Notes under the pieces: model-generated
What the model was told of the DNA's origin: nothing
The model's database searches: none
The model's input: only the letters and a program-made list of their open reading frames with translations
Program-made: the position numbers and the translations under genes
Shown here: positions 35,756 to 46,607 of the stretch, piece after piece
How the letters are laid out: every line of letters begins with the position of its first letter
Numbering within the stretch: position 1 is the first letter of the stretch
Assembly (NCBI GenBank): GCA_963693305.1
Contig: OY855905.1
Coordinates: 37,897,637-37,961,636 of the forward strand
Reading direction: 5' to 3'
DNA length: 64,000 bases
Source of the DNA: Meandrina meandrites
Lineage: Eukaryota; Cnidaria; Anthozoa; Scleractinia; Meandrinidae

Positions 35756-38253
35756 TTATTTCTTTAATATTATCATTATGCTCTTATTGGTTTATGGTAC
35801 AAAGTTTGATGACTGAGGATATTCTGATAAGGATTGTATTTTCTGCTAAATCAACATTACAGTACATTTGTTTATCATGCCATTTGATATAACATTAAAC
35901 TCTCAACATTAATCTTTTCAATAAATACTTGTGCGGAGTTTAAACTAGGTCATAAGACCCTCTTTTGGGGGATTTTTTGTGCGACCCTTGTGACGAACTG
36001 AATACAGTAAACACTAAAATTAACCTTTTCATGTAAATACCATTCTACCTTTCGCAGTCCCATGGTGGGCAGTGTTTGCTGTTGGTCTGCTAGGACTTCT
36101 TGTCGTTGCCATTTGCTGCTACTGTGTGTGTTATCGGCGATGTTGCAGAGGAAAGAAGAAGGAAGAGAAGAAAGCTGTCAAGGAGAAAGTTGACCTAAAA
36201 GCCGTACAGATGCTGGCGGCAAGCTATCAAGAAAAAGTTCAACCATCTGTAGACGAGTTAGATTACAACAGTGATGAATTCCAGTCTGATGGTAGCTCTG
36301 GAGTTAAAATAGGTATACCTTTACTAAATTTTTAAATGCATTTATGCATTTTAAAAATATTGCATTATGTATTATGCAAGAGAAAAGAGACTTAAACTTG
36401 AATTTATTTGCTATTTGGATTCTTCATACAGGTCGGATCCACTTTACCCTTGACTACAGCTTCAATGAGAACTGTCTTACAGTTGGAGTTGTAGAAGCAC
36501 AAGATGTACCAGCTAAAGATTTCAGTGGAACTTCTGATCCATATACTAGAGTAATGTTATTACCAGATAGAAAAAAGAAATTTGATACAAAGGTGAGCAC
36601 AGTTGAAAGTGTTTTGGTTATAATGGAGTGTAATTTCAATAAGCTCTGCCACCACCCGGCCGTCCCATCTCTTCCAAAGGAAAATAATCCATCAAACCTG
36701 AGTGGCTAATATAAGGTAGGACCACAAGGTCAATTCATTCCAAATTAATGTAATAATTTCTCAAGTGAGAGCACACATTTATTTTATCTCAAGTTACCAA
36801 ATAAATTCAATTACTCCTTGGCCAGCTTAAGTAACTTTTGAGTAAAAGTTTACAAACAACTGCATGTTGTACTCACTGATTCGTTTTGCACCCCTTTAGG
36901 TTCATCGGAAGACTCTAAATCCGGTATTCAAGGAAACATTTGTATTCAAGAACATTCCTTACAGTGACATTACAAATAGAACTCTTTGTATAGAGCTGTA
37001 TGACTTTGATCGCTTCTCCAGACATGATATCATTGGAGAAGCCAAACTTCCTCTTATTGATGTAGATTTAGCTACTAACATTGATGAGTGGCGCGCTTTG
37101 ATTCCACCCTCGTCATCAGGAGGACTGACAGGGGTGAGTGACACCGTGTAACAACTGCATTCCATAACTTGTATGCATTTTCCGGTATTGAGATTTTCTG
37201 CCTAGTGCAAATGTCAAGGGGGGTGTTCCCTTGTGTCTTTGAAATCCCAGAAAGCTGATGTAGAAAAATGTGCCAGGGTACAAGGCAGCATTCCTGGCAC
37301 TATAGTCGGGAAAGCAAGTGCCATTTTTGGAAAACTATTATCTTTGTTAAAGTGCTGTGCAGTCATTTGAAAGGACCATTATTATAATTTCATATGCAGA
37401 AAATTTTGCCTCATGCATCAAACTAACCTCTAAAGAACATATAAGGTGTATACAAACCACCCTGTTTATTATAATTTACCAATACTTTGGCAACGTTCCA
37501 TCCATTTTCCCTCTTATTATATTGATATGTTTTATTTTTCAGTCTTCAAAGTCTGAGTTAGGTCAGCTTTGTTTCTCATTGCGGTATGTTCCTGCTGCTG
37601 GAAAACTACAAGTGGTCATATTAGAAGCAAAAGATCTTAAAAGCATGGATCTCTCAGGATACTCAGGTAATAAAAGATATCCTTCTAGATGAACAATAAA
37701 CTCAGAATCAGCCACAGATTAAACATGAATACGGTAGAACCCTATTAAGAGAGGTTGGGTCTCATCAGATATAAGCGTACTAAGGCCTCTTAGAAATGTC
37801 ACATTATTTCTATTCAAAATAGCAAAAGACATCATAAGAGGAGCAAAGGCCACTGCTTGTCAAGGCCAGTTACGGCCTGTACAGGAGTCAGTGGGTTAAA
37901 CGCAAACATTCTGACTCTGTGTAATGTTTTTTTTTTTTACAATCACAGATCCTTATGTCAAAATAGCCCTAATACAAGAAGGAAGAAAGCTCAAAAAGAA
38001 GAAGACAACTGTAAAGAAAAGAACACTTAATCCTTACTACAATGAGAACTTTACTTTTCAAGTTCCCTTTGAGAACATAGAACAAACGTCTTTGATCATT
38101 TCTGTGCTGGACTATGATCGTGTTGGTCGCAGTGAGGTGATTGGTAAATGTGTTGTGGGTGAGCTGTCAACAGGCCCTGATCAACAACACTGGGCAGACA
38201 TGCTTGCATCACCACGGCGAGCGATCGCACAATGGCACACTTTGCACAACTAG
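35092..38253 (+). CDS. Synaptotagmin 1-like calcium sensor (Syt-C)
   Basis: Six exons: 35092-35233, 36058-36312, 36432-36592, 36900-37133, 37543-37666, 37949-38253; 406 aa. The start is the first ATG of exon 1. An upstream ATG exon at 34161-34169 (MPP|GTAAGT) would need an acceptor at 35053 to stay in frame. A short lumenal part is followed by the TM (50-73, [19 protein letters not shown]), a Cys cluster, a Lys-rich linker, C2A (about 133-255) and C2B (about 268-395). C2A keeps all five ligand positions ([18 protein letters not shown]). C2B has D306 and LDYD, with Glu at the fifth site (GRSE). The polybasic [11 protein letters not shown] and the final WHTL are present. Known role of the family: calcium-triggered vesicle fusion through SNARE and phospholipid binding. 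The best-conserved of the three synaptotagmins here. Confidence 0.95.
35367..35690 (-). pseudogene. Retroelement remnant in Syt-C intron 1
   Basis: Minus-strand frame reading [15 protein letters not shown], then [15 protein letters not shown] and [14 protein letters not shown], ending [10 protein letters not shown] recognise this as the C-terminal tail that follows reverse transcriptase in a common class of cnidarian non-LTR elements. Just upstream [10 protein letters not shown] lies in another frame, so there is a frameshift. No reverse transcriptase core survives. It lies inside the first intron of the gene annotated at 35092, opposite in strand. Confidence 0.65.
35682..35753 (+). repeat. 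(TTA)n microsatellite
   Basis: About 24 uninterrupted TTA units, abutting the retroelement remnant inside the Syt-C intron. Probably an expansion next to the old insertion. Confidence 0.97.
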
Positions 38254-39440
38254 TGATTTTATAAAAAAAAAATATTGTAAATCCACATATTTTCTAACAG
38301 TTGATAAATTAACGAGCTAATTAAAGCCAGGTATCATAATGCTTAGAACATAAACAAAATTTAAGAGAGTTTTCTAAATTTCTTGTGTTCTGAAATGGCC
38401 AAGCATAATTTTTTTATGACGCTACAGTAGATCTTAATTTCTCAAACCCTTGATTTTTTAAACCTCCCGACAACTGGAATCAAATATTGTTTCTGACTTG
38501 CTTTACTCAGTCAAACACTGCAATATATCCCCAGTTCCTCAAGCCCCCAGTTTCTCACACCGATTTGTGTTTCCCTTGAAGGTTTGAAAAATACGGAATC
38601 CACTGTAGAATAATATAATGTAGCTTTGTCTTTATATTCCATATGATAAAGATGAATTTTATGAAGATATCCATACAACATTTAAGACGTGTTTTCTAGC
38701 CAATTTGGGCATGCATTAATAAATGTTAATTATGTCTTATACACTAATATATTAAGGGATTCAGATAATATATTTCTTAGCAGTAACTCAGGTAGAATAT
38801 TGTTTTTAGTTTTCTAGCACAAGGGTCGACCACACGCAGCCTGTCCTTCTCTGAAAAGTTAATAAGCAAAAAGAAAGAAGTTTTGCTAGCATGTACATAA
38901 AGTTGTTTGGTAATTATAGTCATGTTTTTCTCTTCACGCAGCAAGGGTAAGGTGTGGGAGGGGTATGGTAGTTTTCCCCACCAAAAAAGATCATATATTA
39001 GCATTAATAATAACATAATCAATGATATAAATATATATTAAATTTTTGAGGACCATTTCAACTGCGGTACTGCCACATTGCACTTCTCTTGTTTTTAGTC
39101 CCACGCTAAAAAAATTATGAACTACACTCTAAATCTTTGGCCACATTTTTGCATCTTATTATTTTAAAGTATGAAATGTATCAATAACTTTACAAACATG
39201 CAGTTGGAACTCCTGCATTGTTTAAGAAAATCACAAATGATAATCCCTGGAACGTCAAATTTCAAAGATGGAATGAGGATGTTTACCTAGCGATAAAATG
39301 TTATAATGTAGCTGTACATATATTAATTCAATCCACATAAAAATCAATGATATGCATTTTGTACATGGGGTTGTCAAGATATCAAATTTCTCTTTGAGTG
39401 CTCAACTAAATGTCTCACAAGTGAACAAGAGAGTTTTTAA
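38254..39440. other. Syt-C 3' flank
   Basis: AT-rich 3' untranslated and intergenic sequence. An AATTAAA polyadenylation-like motif lies near 38318. Nothing else recognised. Confidence 0.4.
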
Positions 39441-39836
39441 AGGGAAACTCCACTCTTAAAACAAGTTGATGCTGAGTTGTTTGAAATGATGCCAAAGTTC
39501 CAAATTTTACAAGACAAGGGAGAAATACCATTTAATAGCAACAATAAATGGAAAAGTTTATTCCTTTCAAATTTCCTGTGTGCCACCATTTTGAATTTTA
39601 TGATGTGTTATGGTTGCCGCTATTGTTTGGAAGCAGAGAATCTTTTGTGTAAAACAATTGGGCAACCATAAATCATAAAATCCAAAATGGTGGCAGGGAA
39701 AATTTAAAAGCCATAAACTTTTCCATTTATTGTTACTATTAAATGTTATTTCACCCTTGTCTTGTAAAATTTGGAAATTAGGCATTATTTCAAACAATTT
39801 AACGTCAACTTGTCACAAGAGTAGTGGACGTTCCCT
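39441..39836. mobile_element. TTAA-flanked foldback MITE (AGGGAA termini)
   Basis: Exactly flanked by TTAA at 39437-39440 and 39837-39840. Termini are AGGGAAACTCCACTC and, reverse-complemented, AGGGAACGTCCACTAC. The arms pair over most of the 396 bp, producing mirror-image short frames on both strands. TTAA duplications are typical of the piggyBac and Kolobok superfamilies; the assignment here is inference. No transposase. Confidence 0.85.
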
Positions 39837-39840
39837 TTAA

Positions 39841-41212
39841 TGTGAACGCAAAAAGATTTTAACATTTAGGAACCATGCACTATTACTGTAGAAATACTAA
39901 ATTACCCCATAACGCAAGGCTAATAATATTTATTTACTGGTAATTAATCTGATAAAATTATCAGAAAATAAGGGTTCGACCTAAACTTTTTACAGTGTTG
40001 AAAATCTTTGTAAAACATGTAGTTTATATAATAAAAAAATTAGGTGAACACAGGTTTAACGGCAAATGGAAAACAAGAGTTACATTATTGAAAATAAGAA
40101 TTACGTTATTGAGCTTCTCAAATCTAATCAATGTTTGCTTCTCTGTGGCTACCAGGATTTTTGTAGTTGATAATTTGTTATGCACAAATTAGGTGGAGTC
40201 CCAAACAATATTATTACCATCTCAGTCCACTCCTTGACCATCTATTGAAAGTTGCTGTTTTTATTCACGCCAATACAAGTTGGATAGGTTTTAGGGCGTT
40301 AGTATTGGCCCAGGGGGAGGGGGGGGGGTAACCATACCCTCCCTCCACAAATATAAATAAGTTCATTGTATTCAAAAAGGTATTTTGGGAAGTTGTCTGA
40401 GATAAATATAGTTAATGATGTCAAAAGATGATCTTGATAAATTTGGTGGGATTTTAAAAAGACAACATTCTTTTGGGGATACAGCTGTTTCGAGAAGGGT
40501 TGTAGGAAAAAAGTGCATGTATTGGTATTGTGGGTAGTTTAACTTTATTGTTCTTTAACTTCAGCATTTCTGGGAAATCCAAAAAAATGGCACGAGATGC
40601 CATGACATATTTTTGCGAGTGCCAAAAGAAAGCAGCAAAAGTAGGTTCAACTGCTTCAGTGACAGGAACAGTGTATTGATCATATCCCATATTACCTTTA
40701 CGGATTGTCACATGCACTTTTTATTTTTGACAACCTTTCTCTAAACAGATGTATCTATGTTTGTGACATACCCCCTCCCCCTAATAGCCATGTTATTTTA
40801 AGGTTTTCTCTACAGATAAAGATAAAGTCATACCACATTCAGTGTTTCCAATTTGGACATCATTTAAATCTGAAATATAACAGTGTGCTGTGTATTGTAA
40901 TTGTGGCTATCACTATGTTGCAGACAAAGGATTTTGTGCAGGTCAATACTTTTGTTAAGGTTCAATGAATAAGACATTATGAAGAGAGTACACAAGCAAA
41001 GAAATCAAGACATTTCACGGTATAAAATGATATATTTACAAAAACATCCCAACTGTTAATACACCAAAAGCAAATTCACGATATCCAAACTATTATTACA
41101 TTAGCACTGTTCTTTTCCAATTACAGTTGCATCAGCCTCCATTTTCTCCATTTCAAAGTAGGGTACCTCATCACTGTAGACAACACACAAAATAGCAACA
41201 TAGATTTCATCG
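39841..41212. other. Intergenic, 3' of the NDUFB2-like gene
   Basis: AT-rich, with a G homopolymer near 40314-40328. A + frame at 40705 and a minus frame at 40454 show no family signature. Part of 41000-41212 is probably the 3' untranslated region of the minus-strand gene. Confidence 0.35.
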
Positions 41213-41945
41213 TCAGTGATGCTCGTTTTCTTTCCGTTTTGCTTTTTCAGCATCTTCCAACTCAAAAACAAGACTGTGCCCCTATAAACAGATTATGAAT
41301 TAGGTCAATGTGTGAGAAGTATTAAGAGTCATCACATTACAATATCAAACTCGGGATACAATACTTCCACTGGAATGACGTTTCACTATGAGCCCAAGTT
41401 TTCTCTTTCTTATAGAAAACAAAGGTGGGTATTTTGATTGTAGACACTGTAGAGGATTGCAGTCCAAAACCTACATTATTATATGGCTACAATAGTACGC
41501 GCGCTCTGATTGGCTGATGAGCGGGCAAGATTTTCTTGTAATGACCGGGCATTATGAAAATTTTTCTTGCCTTAGCTTTTTTAACTTTTTAAGGGTCAAA
41601 CACTTGTAAACACAGGTCAGTTTGTTTTGTGAAAATTAAAGTGGTTAAATTTGCCCTAGATCTTGGCGTAATGAAGACAAAAATTGCCTCATTGTCAAAG
41701 ACACTGTTTCTTCTGGTTTGGATCGCATGACCTCGAATGGCCTCGGTCTGAGATTTCCCTGTAACGACCTCACTCTCGGTTAATAAGTAGTATTTATTGC
41801 CGAGGCAAAAGTCAATATATTTTTTTTCCTTTCAAGAGCAACACACCCACAATCACATTCTATTAAACAATTATTCCATGAGCCCACATTGGATATGAGA
41901 TGGTAGATAGCCAACGAGGCGAGTAGTGCCGAGCTGGCTATAACT

Positions 41946-41978
<33 letters not shown>

Positions 41979-42740
41979 ATTATTTTATTAAAAGCGCCCA
42001 AGGAATAGACCCTTTTCATATTCTCAGTATTGGACTGGAACTACCTAGCAATGGAGGTTAATGTGGGAAATCTTTTCAAATACAAATTACATGAAGTTCT
42101 TTTTAATGATATTCCCCGCATTAGCCCTCATTGCATGCTAGTTCCAGTCCAATACCGAGAATACAAAAGTGGTCTATTGCAATGTTTGAGATCCCTGGCT
42201 GTTCTCTGTGATGCATGCATACACCTTCCATATTTGTGGTCCCTGGTATATGAGCTTACAAATCATGGCCTGTAAACCAATGAAAACTCAGGAATTGCAA
42301 TATACCATGACTAGTGAAGGTGAATAGACAACAATGGGAAAACCAATCAGATTTGTAGATTTCCAAAGGGTTTCGGTAGACGAGTATTCAACCTTTGTTC
42401 AGCCCATCATTATACCAGGTAAAAGTAAAATTTTAGATTTACAGTTTTACTAGAGTAAAGTAAAAGTCAGTAGTCTCTTATCTCACCTCATCTTGTCTCA
42501 CTAGGTGGGTGTTGACAAGGCAGGCTGAGTTGCTCAAACCATTGATAAAACCTTGATAGCTTCAGTTGATGAGCTGAAGTTATAATAGATGTAATATTAA
42601 AATTATTTACAACTTACCAGTAAGTCAGGCCAGTCATGTTTTGCTCTCCATAGCATCCAAAACACCATTGTTCCACCAAAAACCTTGGACAATATCACAT
42701 GGATTCTTTTTGGCCTGGGCATATGCGATATTGCACCCAT
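41213..42740 (-). CDS. NDUFB2: NDUFB2/AGGG-like complex I subunit
   Basis: Two coding exons, 42618-42740 and 41213-41281, joined in phase 0 across CTG|GTAAGT...TATAG|GGG. They give a 63-aa protein from the first in-frame ATG, ending in TGA at 41213-41215. It carries HMPRPKR, a single hydrophobic segment and FWMLWRAKHDWPDLLGH, then a charged tail DAEKAKRKE. The pattern H.P.R..H, MWFWxLxRAKxDxP..LG is that of NDUFB2 (AGGG), a one-TM accessory subunit of mitochondrial complex I in the inner membrane. The acceptor at 42742 implies an upstream exon, untranslated or encoding a targeting peptide, which I could not place. It is too short and split to show as a long open frame. Another frame runs on past the stop for 59 codons; I reject it because it lacks the family's LGH continuation. 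Confidence 0.7.
41492..41790. repeat. Probable dispersed repeat in NDUFB2-like intron
   Basis: Starts ACGCGCGCTCTGATTGGCTG and contains TGACCGGGCATTATG. It ends in GC-richer CCTCGGTCTGAG-type sequence unlike the surrounding AT-rich intron. Shares the GCGCGC..TGATTGG word with the foldback element at 5088. No second copy in the window, so repeat status is inferred. Confidence 0.35.
41861..42000. mobile_element. Foldback MITE in NDUFB2-like intron
   Basis: Inverted arms: TAAACAATTATTCCATGAGC with TTGGATATGAGATGGTAGAT at the left, pairing with ATCTCATATCCAA and GAGTGGAATAATTATTATTT at the right. Loop around 41915-41930. No coding capacity. Confidence 0.65.
42004..42178. mobile_element. 175-bp TIR element in NDUFB2-like intron
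   Basis: Terminal inverted repeats of about 38 bp starting AATAGACCCTTTTCATATTC, mirrored by GAATACAAAAGTGGTCTATT at the right, with TATTGGACTGGAACTA inside. The interior is about 100 bp. A small non-autonomous element. Confidence 0.75.
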
Positions 42741-42742
42741 TG

Positions 42743-43426
42743 CTAGAATTTAAAATTATGATAAAAAGTCAGAACTTTCGATAAAGACAAAAAAAGCTGC
42801 ATGCTTTGCCCAGCAAACTCATGCTAAAATACATTAAACAGTTTTGCAAAAATCAAGCAAGGGATTTCTACTATCCAGGTCCCGCGTTTGACTTTGAATT
42901 TAAATTCCTACACAAACTCACAGCCAAGAAAAAAATCTTGCACAACCTGATGTGAAAAATATATCTTGCCCAGAAAAATTGCCCAACCAGTCGCTGCTCT
43001 GTTAACAAATCTCTCAAAATAATACTTTCCCCAAATCCTGGTATTTTAGCATGTTATGATAGATGTGATTACTTTGGTTTTGGTTTCACAACAGTCACCA
43101 GATCCACTCTTATATGCTAGTCAAATGACTAAGAACTAACAAATGTCTGTCAGTGTCGTCTGTCTGACTGTCTGCAACTACCCATTCTGGTGGGAGTTAA
43201 CAACCAAACATTTGGAGCAATCCCCCCTCCCAAATTTTTCCAACTAATATGTGATTGTACCTTCCCGATATTATTATGCGATGTTGTGATACATCTCTAG
43301 TTTTTCTGATTCCCAGAAATAGTGTTAACTTAGAGCTGTCATCCCATTTATTCTCCACAAGCCTTACAACAAAACTTGTATGAAATACAAAGCTTACTAT
43401 TAGGTACGTCATTTCGTGGCAGGAGT
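42743..43426. other. Upstream flank or intron of the NDUFB2-like gene
   Basis: No exon found on either strand. A missing first exon of the NDUFB2-like gene would lie here or beyond. Confidence 0.35.
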
Positions 43427-44150
43427 AACACAAAACAAAATCACTGAAACAAGCAAAACCCAGAATACCATAATAAGAGAGCCCCAGGGGGGTACTCAGG
43501 ATTTCAAGTGACGGGGATGATGGAAGGATTTTTTGGGTTTGAAGGTTTCGATTCCAGGATTGTTTTGGGTAGGAAAATTTGGCAAGTATTTTTTTGGGTG
43601 GCTTGATTTAAGAAGGGATTTTTTGGGGTGTTGCTGGCCTTGGCTGTGTAGTTTTGCAAATAAAGCACAATCAATGAAGTGTTCTTGGGTGTCTCTAGTG
43701 TTGTTAAAATAACTACCAGATTCAATTTTTAATGTTTTTAGTGTTTAAAATTTTAAGGGTCAGAAATTTGGCTTGGAATTTTTTTGGGGGGAGTTAATTT
43801 TTGGTCCAGGGATTTTGGGGTTTTGTTGGAAGCCCTAGGGATTTTTTTGAGTCTTGATTTTTGCTCCCATTCTCATCACTCGAAATCCCGAGTACCCCAG
43901 GTTAACCTGGGCTTTTTTTTAGACTAACCTGAACAACATTCCGGCTAGCCGGATTGCTTTTTAGGCTAACCTGAGCAACATTCCGGCTAACCGGATTGCT
44001 TTTTAGGCTAACCTGAATGCAAGGGAATAGCACTCTAGTGACCCTGAATAGTGCTCTGGTTAGCTTGAAATCGCTCAGATTAGCCTGTTTATGGTTAGCT
44101 CTTGATAATGGTAATGGGCTTTGCTTGTTTCAGTGATTTTGTTTGGTGTT
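43427..44150. mobile_element. TIR element with 42-bp minisatellite and AGGCTAACC motifs
   Basis: Outer inverted ends of about 35 bp around CAAAATCACTGAAACAAGCA. An inner inverted pair, GGGGGTACTCAGGATTTCAAG near 43490 and TCGAAATCCCGAGTACCCC near 43890, bounds a T/G-rich core. From 43920 a unit of about 42 bp (AGGCTAACCTGAGCAACATT...) repeats about 2.5 times. Its right part matches, inverted, the interior of the element at 16742-17629 (AAGAGCTAACCATAAACAGG). Confidence 0.7.
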
Positions 44151-44691
44151 TGGCATTCTGCATTCGGCGCTTAGCAAATTACCCCTCCTGTAAATTTTGT
44201 TAACATTGTTCTTTTTTAAAATTACAATAATTGAAAATTATCTACAATCGTTTGAGGTATTTTTCTTAGCTGGAAAAAAGGGACTTTGCCAAACTTTACT
44301 GACGTAACATCTTTGCAACTTCACTTTATTTTACACTCAAATCTATGGGTTCAACCCTAATTTAGACTAAATCACCTCTTTGAAAACAAATTAAAGGGTC
44401 GAAGATTTATTTTCCAGCTGATAAGTTATTTCATTATTTTCAGTTAATTCGAGAGTCAGTTTAAAGGCATGAATATTTTCACAAAATATGGTAATCTATC
44501 GACCTCAAATCGTGTTTATGAAAATTAAAAAGCTAATGATACGTACTTTTTCTTCCCAAGCAGTGTTTAAGCAGAATCACAACTCTGAAACAGAACTAAA
44601 CCAGATCAAATCCGCCAAACTCTTCCAGCACTTCCAATATGGCGGTGCGGCAAACTTGGTACCAGACCTCTCACGTAATTCTTACCTGGAG

Positions 44692-45340
44692 CACAGGTAG
44701 CCCAAGCTCAGTATGTGAGCGTCCGTGTTATCCGCATCTCATTATGTGTTATCCATATCTCATTACGAAATATTCAAATAGCGACAGGTAATACAAGACT
44801 TGTACGGCTGTTGTTAATAATCTCGTAGTTAATAATTACATGTAGTCACGATAACGAATCCTTTAAGAGATTGTATGGAAAATATTCCTGTTGCCCATAA
44901 ATAACGAAATAAGCAACAAAGTTTTCGTTTGGACTCACCTTAGTTATATTCTTGCTATTTCTGATGTTTTTATAGCGTTTTAGGTGTCCTGGCTGCTGAA
45001 GGTAGATTTTTCCGAGCGGGGTGGTTTTCCACCAGAAGAAGCTGGTGGAAAACCACCCCGCTCGGAAAAATCCACCTTCAGCAGCCAGGACACCTAAAAC
45101 GCTATAAAAACATCAGAAATAGCAAGAATATAACTAAGGTGAGTGCAAACAAAAACTTTATTGCTTATTTGGCACATTTATAGGCAACAGGAATATTTTA
45201 CATACAATCTCTTAAAACGGTACGTGACTAATTATTAACTGCGAGATCCTATATTTGAATATTTCGTAATGAGATATGGATAACACGTAATGAGATGCGG
45301 ATAACACGGACGCTCACATACTGAGCTTGGGCTACCTGTG
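44692..45340. mobile_element. TIR element 2 of the CACAGGYAGCCC family, 7-bp TSD
   Basis: A 649-bp foldback element. Ends start CACAGGTAGCCCAAGCTCAG and the arms pair nearly to the centre, where a strong hairpin contains GGTGGTTTTCCACCAG near 45020. Flanked by CCTGGAG at 44685-44691 and 45341-45347, again a 7-bp target-site duplication. No transposase. The interior differs from element 1; only the outermost 19 bases are shared. Confidence 0.92.
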
Positions 45341-45561
45341 CCTGGAGCGGCTAACCTTCCTTTTGTTCCTTTTTAGCGCCCTGGTATTCCCTTGCTTGGT
45401 ACATGGTAGCTCTTACGAAAAAACTTCGTCACAACGTTTGCTTTCTAATATTATTTCTTTGTGGAGGTGTTAGGCGATCTGGTTTTCAGTGCTCTAGCCT
45501 TTTTGATGATTACGGTCCTTTAAGATCCCCACCACACCCCAAACTCTTTCCCCTTAACTCT

Positions 45562-45767
45562 CGGCGGGGGTACACCTGAAGCCTGTTTTTCCACAGCTAA
45601 ACTTGGTTTAATGCGAATATCTCGTGTGCGTTTCAAGTAATCCAGAAACGCTATACTCATTTCACAAAGCTATGTTTAGCGGTGCTTTGTGAATTTTTTG
45701 GTGATTTTTGGGGATGTTTGGGAAGAGATAGTTTTTCTCAAAGGATTAGTAAAATTTGGAGAAATAA
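45562..45767 (+). repeat. Dispersed repeat, copy 2 of 2
   Basis: Homologous, same orientation, to 3553-3757. Same opening GGCGGGGGTACACCTGAAGC and same ending AAAATTTGGAGAAAT, with many substitutions between. Confidence 0.7.
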
Positions 45768-46607
45768 GAAATGCAGTGCTGATTTTGCGGGCATGAAAAC
45801 GTGCATCGCCCAACTTTTATGAATCAGCAAAGCCATACCCCATGCAAAAGCATTCTGATGGCGGCACCAACAATTTGCGTTTCATCTTAGTGGGGGAACA
45901 CATTGCGAAGGATTATTGAGAATTTCGTGAATGCCCCACCTCCCCCTGCTAACTAATCCGTTGCATGGGCTGGCGCACGTAATTTGGGTTATTACACGAT
46001 AGTGGACGACAAAGCGCATTCTACACATTAGACCTTGTTTACATGTTGATCTCGCACAACTCGTTTATTTTGTTAGTCATAAAGCGGGTTTTTTAACCAC
46101 AACCAGCTCCTTCCGCAACATATGGTAAACAGAGAGGTTTCAGTATTGAGCCGTTTATCCCTCACGGATTGCTTTCGCGAAATAGATCCCTCTTTAATTT
46201 TAAAAAATTGTAGTTCTGTAGTTTGTAATCATCCATTTAAATAACCCCTTTGATGAAATACCTCCAAAGAGGTATCACGTATTTTGCCATTGAATCCTGG
46301 AGCCTGTATGTTCCTTGATAATTAAATTAAGTTATGTTTTAGGGGGGCCAAATTTCAGAGTGTAGAAACCGCCGCTAACCATGTCCATGTGGTTCTCTCA
46401 GTGAAAGCTAAAAGTCCGCATAATTTCTACGCTGCAAAACTGAGAATTGATTCTCTTTCTACTCCTTTCCCTCTGTTAACGGCTCAAACGAACTATCTTT
46501 CTCAGGTTAAATGACCAGCCGAGGCTCGAGGAGATCGTGGTTATCGTGACAAGGGGCTTCACGTGGGTTCTCCAAGTAATCCAAGAGCTCGAGGCTTTTG
46601 TCCTTAA
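45768..46607. other. Intergenic
   Basis: No gene, RNA or paired repeat recognised. Confidence 0.4.

Noticed and set aside
41103..41281. Alternative 59-codon frame continuing past the NDUFB2-like stop
   Set aside because: The phase-0 join gives LLGHSLVFE, which fits NDUFB2. The other frame needs a different phase and loses the LGH block.
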